Positions 45,598 to 51,844 of a stretch of 51,844 bases of DNA are shown here, piece after piece. Below the pieces are notes generated by a model, which was not told the DNA's origin, ran no database searches, and saw only the letters and a program-made list of their open reading frames with translations. The stretch covers positions 10,630-62,473 of the forward strand of contig NZ_ARQE01000015.1 in NCBI RefSeq assembly GCF_000382705.1. The letters are read 5' to 3'. The DNA comes from Aureimonas ureilytica DSM 18598 = NBRC 106430 (GTDB lineage: Bacteria; Pseudomonadota; Alphaproteobacteria; Rhizobiales; Rhizobiaceae). Numbering within the stretch: position 1 is the first letter of the stretch; every line of letters starts with the position of its first letter. A program made the position numbers and the translations under genes.

Positions 45598-47747
45598 TCG
45601 GTCGTCTTCGCCAGTTCGCGGCGCGCATAGGCCGCATGCAGGTATCGCCCGATCAGCTCTGAGAAGGCGTCGACCTTCATGCCCTTCACGCCGAAGGCAT
45701 CGATCGTCACCGTCCGTCGCCGGCGGTTGACCTTGCTGTAGAACCAGAAGCCGCGCCGCGCCGGAAGCGGAGCGTCCTCGTTCAGCACTAGCTGCAGGGC
45801 GAAGCGCTGGTTGGCGTAGACCTGGTATTGCTCGACGTCCGTCCAGGGAATGGGATCGAGGAACCGCGACGTCTCCAGATTCTCGGGTGTCAGCACGAGG
45901 AGTGGCGCACGGCTTCGGCGATGCGAGACGATGGCGATCGCCGCGAAGCCCAGGAAGCCCGTGGCACCGACGGCGGCGAGGATAGCCTGCGCCCACTCGT
46001 CGTGACCGAAGCCGATCTGCGCCGAGGCCAGAACGGCCCCGATCCCGATGATGGCGAAGAAGCCGCTGGCGATGCCCATGACCCAGATCATCGGCTTGGC
46101 GTTGTCGTAGAGAACGAGCGCCTCGCTGCCGACCGCCGCGGCCGCCGTCTCGAGGCTCTCGCGATACTCCGCATGGGCGCCGCGCGCCCGTGTCAGGAAG
46201 TCGAGACTGAGCGCGCGGCAGGTCGCGTCCCAGTTGGCGAAGGCCTTGCGGCCGAAAGAGGGCACGCCGGGCTGCGGGCGCCGCGTGGCGTGCACCAGCA
46301 CGGTCTCGTCGATGGCGACGCCGAGCGCGTCGATCCGCTGGCTGGTGGGCGGATGGCTGTCGGTCGGGTGCGGCTGCTGGTCCTCCAGATGAGCCGCGGG
46401 ATCAGGGAAGCCTTCCTCCGCCGTCAGCCCGGCCGTGGCGGCGACGAGGTCGTCTTCGGCGGCCTCTGGAGCCTGGAAGGCACGTTCCAGAACGAAGGAA
46501 ACCGCCGGCTCGATAACGGAACTACGGATCAGCGCCGACGCGGCGCCCGCTGGCTTGCTGATGAGACTGCCGTTTCGATCGGCCTCGAACTCTCGCAGCC
46601 GACTCCAATGCGCCACGGCGACGTCGAACTGGCCGATCGCATGAAAGCCGAGGCGTGTGGCGGGTTGCACCACGATCGCGCCTCGGTTCGCCTGGTGAAG
46701 CGCCTCGAGTGAGCGCCAGAGCGTGGCGTAGATCGGCGTGAACTTACGGCTGTAGCGCGTGTCGTCGCCGGTGAAATGCGCCAGTTCGTGGCCGATGATG
46801 GCCGACACTTCAGCGGTGTCGAGGAGTTCGAGGGCGGGCGCGGGCAGATACAGCGTCCGTCCTTCGAGGAGGCGACCCTCCGGCTCGACGCGAACGGCTC
46901 CTTCGGTGACGTAGAATCCTTCCGTCAGACCGACGATGATCGTGTCGGGGAGCGGAGCACCCTGGCGTGCAGCGAGTTCGCGTGTGAAGTGCCACAGGCC
47001 GGGTGCCTCGTCCTCGCCGACTACGCGGGCCAGCACCTCGATCGGCTGCGGCGTGAAGAGATCGAAGACCCGGCGCAGGCTGACCACAGCCATCACCGCG
47101 CCATAGGCCGCGAGAGCAGCCAGCACGATGCCGGCCCCTGCGAGCTTGAGCCCGTTACCGGAAACGCGCTCCCAGAACCACAGGCTGACCGCCTCGAACG
47201 ACGTCGCGCAGAACAGCGCGATACCGAAGCCGAGGACGACCGTCGCCATAAGGACGGGAAGCACGATGCGAAGACGCCCGAAGCTCTCGATCAGCTGATC
47301 GCGTGAGCGCCGAGCCCGCCAGCCCGCGACGCGGGCAGCCGAAAGCCCCAACCCGGCGCCCAACAGGACGAGGAGGCTGCCGCCGATCGTGGCCCAAGCC
47401 AGCGGAACGCGCGCTCGCGCGACGACAAGATCGGTCTCTTGGCTCGCCAGCGCCGTTTCCATCCGGGTGGTCGCCTCGGACGCCGTGAGGACGAGAACGT
47501 CGCGACCGTCCCCCTGAAAGCGAAGGGATGCTTCGGGATCCTCGGCAGCGATCCTACGAACCTCAGAAAGGGTCTCCTGCAGACCGTTATGAGACGCCTC
47601 CTGCAGATCGACCATCGCGGTCGCTCGTTGCATCTGCCATGTACCCAGACTTCCGAGCGCCAGCGGCAGTACGAAAAGCCAGACCACGAGACCGAACGCT
47701 GGAGAGCGACGCCAAAAAGGCGAAGGTGGTGACTGCGTCGACGCCAT
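45594..47747 (-). CDS. M48-family membrane metallopeptidase
   Basis: This 717-residue protein has an N-terminal signal-anchor (about 18-36), further membrane segments around 115-135, 155-175 and 195-215, and a catalytic domain with zinc motif H320-E-L-A-H324 in ISAIIGHELAHFTGDD. Two more membrane segments lie near 570-615, followed by a soluble C-terminal domain. The fused C-terminal part is longer than in HtpX-type members. It heads the minus-strand cassette and is the only enzyme there, so it may process the cassette's exported proteins (inference). Confidence 0.82.
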   Translation of the reverse strand: MASTQSPPSPFWRRSPAFGLVVWLFVLPLALGSLGTWQMQRATAMVDLQEASHNGLQETLSEVRRIAAEDPEASLRFQGDGRDVLVLTASEATTRMETALASQETDLVVARARVPLAWATIGGSLLVLLGAGLGLSAARVAGWRARRSRDQLIESFGRLRIVLPVLMATVVLGFGIALFCATSFEAVSLWFWERVSGNGLKLAGAGIVLAALAAYGAVMAVVSLRRVFDLFTPQPIEVLARVVGEDEAPGLWHFTRELAARQGAPLPDTIIVGLTEGFYVTEGAVRVEPEGRLLEGRTLYLPAPALELLDTAEVSAIIGHELAHFTGDDTRYSRKFTPIYATLWRSLEALHQANRGAIVVQPATRLGFHAIGQFDVAVAHWSRLREFEADRNGSLISKPAGAASALIRSSVIEPAVSFVLERAFQAPEAAEDDLVAATAGLTAEEGFPDPAAHLEDQQPHPTDSHPPTSQRIDALGVAIDETVLVHATRRPQPGVPSFGRKAFANWDATCRALSLDFLTRARGAHAEYRESLETAAAAVGSEALVLYDNAKPMIWVMGIASGFFAIIGIGAVLASAQIGFGHDEWAQAILAAVGATGFLGFAAIAIVSHRRSRAPLLVLTPENLETSRFLDPIPWTDVEQYQVYANQRFALQLVLNEDAPLPARRGFWFYSKVNRRRRTVTIDAFGVKGMKVDAFSELIGRYLHAAYARRELAKTTE

Positions 47748-47989
47748 GAATGCCCCCGTCCTTCTAGCTCGCCCCTCAGGTGGCCGAATTGGAAACTAAT
47801 GCAAGGTGGGCTTCTCGGCGACGTCTGAGGTGACCGGCAAAGCAGGTTGGGTTAGCGCAGCCCGCCACAGCACGGCGGCTAGGGCCTGTTGACGCCGGAA
47901 TCAGACTCTATGTCGTTGGCTTTTCCGATGAGGAAGAGTTGGGATGCTGAGTGATAGGCCGCGATCGAGCCATTATTCGTGACCTGCTG

Positions 47990-48600
47990 CCCTCTAGCTA
48001 AAGTGAAAAGTCCAGACATTCGACGGATCATCGAGGAGATCCTCTAGCGCCATCTGAATTGGGCCAAGCGGTGATCCCTGCGAGCCGAGGTCGGCCCGTG
48101 GTGGTTGGCGGCCCAGATCTTCATCCGGTGGGCGCGGCTGGGCATCTGGGAGAAACTCCTGGCGCTGGCTCAAGAGCGGCGCGTCCGGCTCGGTATGCTT
48201 TTCTTAGACGACACTTACATCCGGGTAAACTAGAAGGCAGCGGGGGCCAACCTAAAGGGGCTCTGCAAGAGAGCGAGATGACCGTGAAGCGCTTGCTCGA
48301 TCTCTTGTTGGCTAATGCACCAAGGCCTCTCGTGATGGCCGAAGGCGCCGGGCACCATTGCCTCCCGCTTGGCGCCAGGACATTTGGGACATGGGCGCTC
48401 GTTCTGCCATCCCGCCGCTTCGCCACGAAGCGCCGGTCGCCTGCCCGGGCTGGAACTACAACAACCGCAAATGGGGTCGAACGCCATGGGCAAAATTGAT
48501 GGAGTGGCGGGCCGTCGCCACCCAATATGAGAAAACTATCGCCAGCTTCCTCGGCGTCCTCTGCCTCGACGCAGCCATCCCTCTGATCGAGCACAAGCAG
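47990..48600 (+). pseudogene. Decayed IS5-family transposase
   Basis: Recognisable blocks are spread over several frames: RIIEEIL, EVGPWWLAAQIFIRWARLGIWEKLLALAQERRVRLGMLFLDDTYIRV, then, after an internal loss, DIWDMGARSAIPPLRHEAPVACPGWNYNN and EWRAVATQYEKTIASFLGVLCLDAAI. Stops at 48036 and 48063, and frame changes, show it is dead. The left end may be near 47880; no target repeat was identified. Confidence 0.72.
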
Positions 48601-48633
48601 GCCCAAAAGTGCTATGAGGCCTGTTGTTCTTTT

Positions 48634-49047
48634 TCAGCTCTCGATCTTTCTACCGAGACCAATGGATTTGGCGAGTTCGGACCGACGTGCGGCGTAGTTA
48701 GCTGCAACCATTGGATAGTCGCTAGGCAGGCCCCATTTGGCACGGTACTCTTCGGGGCTAAGTCCGAACTTCGTTTGAAGATGGCGTCGAAGCGACTTGA
48801 ACGGCTTTCCATCTTCCAGGCAAATGAGGTAGTCGGGCGTGACGGACTTACGGATCGACACTGCCGGCGTCAGCGGTTGGTCCGATACAGCGGCTTGAAC
48901 CGGCTCTTTGCCAACCGCGCTGAGTGTCGTGAACACGTCACCGATGAGTTTGACCAAATCTTCGCGAGAAACATGATTGCCGCTGACATAAGCGGAGATG
49001 ATCTCGGCAGTCTGTTCAAGGACTTCACTATGGCGGGGATCGTCCAT
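48634..49047 (-). CDS. mucR: MucR/Ros-family transcriptional regulator
   Basis: This 137-residue protein has the family C-terminus almost complete: DYLICLEDGKPFKSLRRHLQTKFGLSPEEYRAKWGLPSDYPMVAANYAARRSELAKSIGLGR, with a Ros-type zinc-finger fold. MucR proteins are H-NS-like silencers or regulators in Hyphomicrobiales and often sit on plasmids. It is divergent from the 49256 gene across a gap of about 200 bp. Confidence 0.93.
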   Translation of the reverse strand: MDDPRHSEVLEQTAEIISAYVSGNHVSREDLVKLIGDVFTTLSAVGKEPVQAAVSDQPLTPAVSIRKSVTPDYLICLEDGKPFKSLRRHLQTKFGLSPEEYRAKWGLPSDYPMVAANYAARRSELAKSIGLGRKIES

Positions 49048-49255
49048 TAAGCATCTTTCGCTATGTAAACAGGAGGCGTGTCATATCGACGCCCACGCTC
49101 TCAAGCAAGCCAGAAAACGAATTCCATCAAGTTTTGGTTCTGGGTGTTCAGAGGGGACTGAGAACATTCTAGACTGCCAGCCGAAATCCAGTTAAAAATA
49201 GATCCGGGCGTCAGAATTTCTGCGTTCTTTTCATAAAATTGATGATGCCACACCA

Positions 49256-49813
49256 ATGAAGCGCACAATTCTACCTTTTGCAGTTGAACGCAAAAAACGT
49301 CGTAAGCCGGGTCAGACGCCATCGTCCTCTATCTGGGGCGGGGCGCTTACCAAGGAGTTCAGGGCGGTCCTCGAGGAAGACGAGAAGCGCGTTGCGGACG
49401 CCTCGGTCGCGGGGCTCCCCGGTGAGAAGCGGCAAGCTGCATCCGGTGGTAGCTCGAAACGCGCGAGAGATAATGGAGAAGCGCGCAAGCCCCGCATCCT
49501 GGAAACACGCCCGGCAATCGGGCGGGTCAGTTTTCCTGAGGAAGCCATCGCGCCCGCTGTAATTCAATTGGAAGAGGCCGAGCACGTCTCGATTCAGTCG
49601 TCCCGATTGCGAGTTCCAGAAGCCGAGCTGTTCGAGAAGACATCGACTATGGCACCCATGGATATCCAAGCTGACGTGGCGGCTTCAGTCGTGCCCAGCG
49701 GATGGAAGCTGCTCTCTCACGCTGAAAGAAGCCGAGAGCGCATCGCGATCCGGCGCGCCCGGATGAAGGGCTTGGCCTTCGAAGACCGTTGGAGATGGGA
49801 CCTGATCCGCTGA
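49256..49813 (+). CDS. Uncharacterised plasmid protein
   Basis: This 185-residue, highly charged protein has a basic N-terminus (MKRTILPFAVERKKRRKPG). The central part looks disordered; the C-terminus is basic and Trp-containing (ERIAIRRARMKGLAFEDRWRWDLIR). No domain was recognised. It lies divergent to mucR with shared upstream sequence, so it may be a MucR target. Confidence 0.6.
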   Translation: MKRTILPFAVERKKRRKPGQTPSSSIWGGALTKEFRAVLEEDEKRVADASVAGLPGEKRQAASGGSSKRARDNGEARKPRILETRPAIGRVSFPEEAIAPAVIQLEEAEHVSIQSSRLRVPEAELFEKTSTMAPMDIQADVAASVVPSGWKLLSHAERSRERIAIRRARMKGLAFEDRWRWDLIR

Positions 49814-49901
49814 GCTCCGGTCTCAAGGTTTCCATCTCATCTGGGTGCGGGGAGCTGGTCTGGAAGAACCGAGCTCCGCAGGCGCCAGCCAAAGTGTTCT
49901 C

Positions 49902-50288
49902 TCAGCCCACGACCTTGATCGTCACCCCGACGGTTTCCGGCAACTCCGCCCAGGATGCGTTTGTCGTCAGCACCGGCCGCTCGAGCATACGGGCCAGGGC
50001 CAAACAGGCCCGATCAGAAAGGGAGAGGTCTGCCGCCTGAGTTGGGCGATAAAGGCGCGCCGCTTCCTCGGCGCAGGCTTGGTCCATATCGGCGAGCGTG
50101 ACATCGAGATCCGAGAGATCCTTGATCGCTTCATCGGTGTCGAGACCACGATCGGCCAGGTAAGCGAGGACGTCGGCATAGGTCAGAACCGAGAGCTTTG
50201 CGCCTCCCAGACGTTTCTCGATCTCGTCGGCACCCTTCTGAGAGAAGAGCAAAGTGATCAGGGCGGAGTGGTGCAGGACATAGGGCAT
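49902..50288 (-). CDS. PIN-domain (VapC-like) protein with altered active site
   Basis: This 128-residue PIN-fold protein is paired with an AbrB-like antitoxin 3 bp upstream. Family blocks: YVLHHSALITLLF at the start, LSVLTYADVLAYLADRG, DLSLSDRACLALA (Asp92 kept) and PVLTTNASWAEL. The first catalytic Asp is replaced by His6 and the last by Asn110; the central Glu position is Asp39. VapC toxins need these acidic residues to bind metal and cleave RNA, so this one may be inactive or altered. Confidence 0.82.
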   Translation of the reverse strand: MPYVLHHSALITLLFSQKGADEIEKRLGGAKLSVLTYADVLAYLADRGLDTDEAIKDLSDLDVTLADMDQACAEEAARLYRPTQAADLSLSDRACLALARMLERPVLTTNASWAELPETVGVTIKVVG

Positions 50289-50291
50289 TCG

Positions 50292-50540
50292 TTAGTCCTC
50301 GGACCGATTCGTATCGTCGCCTTCATCGTTCAGATCCGTTGCATCTTGGGTTGATGACCCATACGCCCGAAGCTTGTCCTGTAGCCGCCGTAGTGCAACT
50401 TTTGCAGGGCGGATGCGAACCTCTTCTCCATGCAGCTCGATGATGACGGTGTCACCTTTGGTAACACCCATCGCCTTCCTGAAGGCCGCTGGCAGGATAA
50501 CGCGTCCACCCTCGACAATTTTTCCTTTTGTAGCCGACAT
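50292..50540 (-). CDS. AbrB/SpoVT-type antitoxin (VapB-like)
   Basis: This 82-residue protein has a swapped-hairpin AbrB domain: GKIVEGGRVILPAAFRKAMGVTKGDTVIIELHGEEVRIRP (about residues 6-45). The acidic, flexible C-terminus would bind the PIN protein. It is the first gene of the pair and probably represses its own operon. Confidence 0.88.
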   Translation of the reverse strand: MSATKGKIVEGGRVILPAAFRKAMGVTKGDTVIIELHGEEVRIRPAKVALRRLQDKLRAYGSSTQDATDLNDEGDDTNRSED

Positions 50541-50804
50541 GGCTGCGTCCTCTCAAAGTCGACCAATGCGCCGAGCCGAATGCTTTACCGATAGCGCCCA
50601 AAAATTGGTAGATAAGTTTATACGCGACTAGCCACATACCAGAAAAATGCACCAAGTTTGACGCGTGCCATTTCCTCTTCCCAAACGGTGCTCATAATCG
50701 AACGGTTTAGGACATGGCTCCGCGCTCCTGGCCAAATGATAGGTATCGGGACTATCGGACATGCCCTATAAGATCGTGGCGTTTTCGGTCGGTTTCGAGC
50801 CCCA

Positions 50805-51425
50805 ATGTCCCGAACTTTTGCCTATGTCCGCGTCTCCACCAACGGCCAGACCACTGAAAACCAGATCGGTGAAATCCGTCAGGCCGGTTTCGACATCCAC
50901 GCGCGACGGGTTGTCTCCGAAACCGTCTCCGGCTCGATCGGCGCCGCCCAGCGTGAAGGGTTCGCTCGGCTTCTCGATCGCATGGAGGAGGGCGACATCC
51001 TGGTGGTCACCAAGATGGATCGGCTCGGGCGCAACTCGATGGACGTGCGAACGACCGTCGAGCTTCTCGCCAGTATGGGCGTGAAGGTTCACTGCCTCGC
51101 GCTGGGCGGTGTCGATCTGACGAGCTCAACCGGTCGCATGACCATGAGCGTCATCAACGCGGTTGCCGAGTTCGAGCGCGACCTTCTGATCGAGCGCACC
51201 CAGGCTGGTTTGATGAGGGCGAAGGAGCAGGGGAAGGTCTTGGGGCGCCCGCGAAGCCTGACCGAGGCGCAGAAGCAGGTGGTTCGCGAGAAGCTGGGGG
51301 AGGGGGCTTCGGTCTCGAAGCTCTCGCGCGACTACGGCGTCAGCCGGCAGACGATCCAGCGCGCCAGGGACGAAGGCAGAGGATCCAAGGCTGCCGAGAT
51401 GGACGAGGCGCTACGGGAGAGCTGA
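50805..51425 (+). CDS. Serine resolvase/invertase
   Basis: This 206-residue small serine recombinase has the catalytic Ser in YVRVSTNGQ, the conserved GDILVVTKMDRLGRNSMDV and AEFERDLLIERTQAG blocks, and a C-terminal HTH (SVSKLSRDYGVSRQTIQRA). It could resolve plasmid multimers or be a transposon resolvase. No strong ribosome-binding site precedes ATG 50805. A weak dyad (ATAGG..CCTAT, 50739-50769) upstream might belong to its recombination site. Confidence 0.92.
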   Translation: MSRTFAYVRVSTNGQTTENQIGEIRQAGFDIHARRVVSETVSGSIGAAQREGFARLLDRMEEGDILVVTKMDRLGRNSMDVRTTVELLASMGVKVHCLALGGVDLTSSTGRMTMSVINAVAEFERDLLIERTQAGLMRAKEQGKVLGRPRSLTEAQKQVVREKLGEGASVSKLSRDYGVSRQTIQRARDEGRGSKAAEMDEALRES

Positions 51426-51605
51426 CTACGGTCCTAGAAACCCGGTTCGTATGGCAGCTTTGCGCCCATCCCGGTCGCTTGAGCGCGCTTTTCATTTGCC
51501 CGAAAGCTGCCGGTCGGCTCCCGACCTGATCTCATGAGGAAGAATCCGGCAGCACGTCGGCGGCTGCACACTTCCATCGGCCGTTCTGGCCATGGGAGAA
51601 CGACA

Positions 51606-51844
51606 ATGGGACATACGACATTCGATCCGATTGGTAGTGCGCGCAGGGCTTGGAACGCTGGGCGCACAGTTGGCGCCAAACGGGCGCTGAAGCCGCAACA
51701 GGTTTGGGCAATCCGCTTCTGGCTTGACCACGAAGGCCGGCTACGCGATCGGGCGCTCTTTGACCTCGCTATCGACAGCAAGCTGCGTGGCTGTGACGTT
51801 GTGAAGGTGACGATCGGCGACCTCGTATCGGGCGGGCGCATCCG
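51606..51844 (+). CDS. Tyrosine-recombinase/integrase family protein, N-terminal part (runs off window)
   Basis: An open frame from ATG 51606 runs to the window end without a stop. It reads MGHTTFDPIGSARRAWNAGR, then ALKPQQVWAIRFWLDHEGRLRDRALFDLAIDSKLRGCDVVKVTIGDLVSGG, which matches the start of small tyrosine recombinases common in Alphaproteobacteria. The catalytic Arg of the first box is probably the one in SKLRGCD. GGGAGAAC lies just upstream. The C-terminal catalytic residues lie outside the window. Confidence 0.75.
   Translation, partial: MGHTTFDPIGSARRAWNAGRTVGAKRALKPQQVWAIRFWLDHEGRLRDRALFDLAIDSKLRGCDVVKVTIGDLVSGGRI

Noticed and set aside
48121-48606. 161-codon minus-strand open frame
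   Set aside because: Antisense to transposase blocks recognisable on plus.
50739-50769. Dyad ATAGG..CCTAT upstream of the resolvase as a res site
   Set aside because: The arms are only 5 bp and do not match the classic TGTC..GACA resolvase half-sites; too weak to call.
1-51844. tRNA, rRNA genes and CRISPR arrays
   Set aside because: No cloverleaf-like genes, rRNA segments or regularly spaced repeats were seen; the only repeated palindrome is the parS-like site with irregular spacing.

Overview
The window looks like most of the backbone of a conjugative plasmid (or plasmid-like replicon) from an alphaproteobacterium, probably Hyphomicrobiales (Methylobacteriaceae/Aurantimonadaceae-like). The reasons are high GC, a Ti-type TraA relaxase, a MucR-type regulator, ParA/ParB of the RepA/RepB type and many IS5-family remnants. 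The organism assignment is inference; no rRNA or housekeeping gene is present.

Layout. (1) 1-6 kb: the TraA relaxase/helicase, followed by a VbhA-like antitoxin and a Fic toxin. TraA and the Fic protein share a homologous C-terminal region that looks like a BID-type delivery domain. The fic frame is broken by one in-frame TAA. Both residues of the usual antitoxin-toxin salt bridge are altered. (2) 6-26 kb: a nearly complete IncI/Dot-Icm-type (MPF-I) type IV secretion system. It comprises dotD-dotC-dotB (+), a minus-strand operon in R64-like order P-Q-R-U-(three unknowns)-W-X-Y, and a divergent operon dsbC-like-dotI-dotH-dotG-icmT. Several exported components inside the minus operon have no recognisable name. 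No DotL/TrbC coupling protein is present. (3) 26.6-31.3 kb: an insertion-sequence graveyard. It holds an old decayed IS5 element, a second IS5 element split by an IS630 element, and a third IS5 element. Among them lie three copies of an ACCTTGGCAGCTGCCAAGGT palindrome that look like parS sites. (4) 31.3-35.2 kb: the replication/partition module. ParB and ParA are on minus; a CopG-like regulator and a wHTH initiator are on plus. A small counter-transcribed RNA gene with promoter and terminator lies in the initiator leader, and a dyad plus AT-rich tract (candidate oriV) lies near the 3' end of the initiator gene.

(5) 35.6-47.7 kb: a methyltransferase pseudogene, then two convergent cassettes, about ten plus-strand and six minus-strand genes. 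They are almost all small exported, lipoprotein or membrane proteins of unknown function, plus one 717-residue M48 metallopeptidase. Each cassette holds one member of a paralogous membrane-protein pair; the plus-strand copy has an in-frame TGA. This is the most plausible location for an undescribed envelope system. (6) 47.8-51.8 kb: another decayed IS5 transposase, a MucR regulator, an uncharacterised plasmid protein, an AbrB/PIN toxin-antitoxin pair whose PIN active site is degenerate, a serine resolvase, and the start of a tyrosine recombinase that runs off the window end.

The functional picture is a plasmid that processes its DNA with TraA, exports it through a Dot/Icm-like channel, and may once have co-delivered a Fic effector using the same C-terminal signal. 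Its copy number is probably set by an antisense RNA, and it is segregated by ParAB acting at dispersed parS sites that have accumulated IS insertions.
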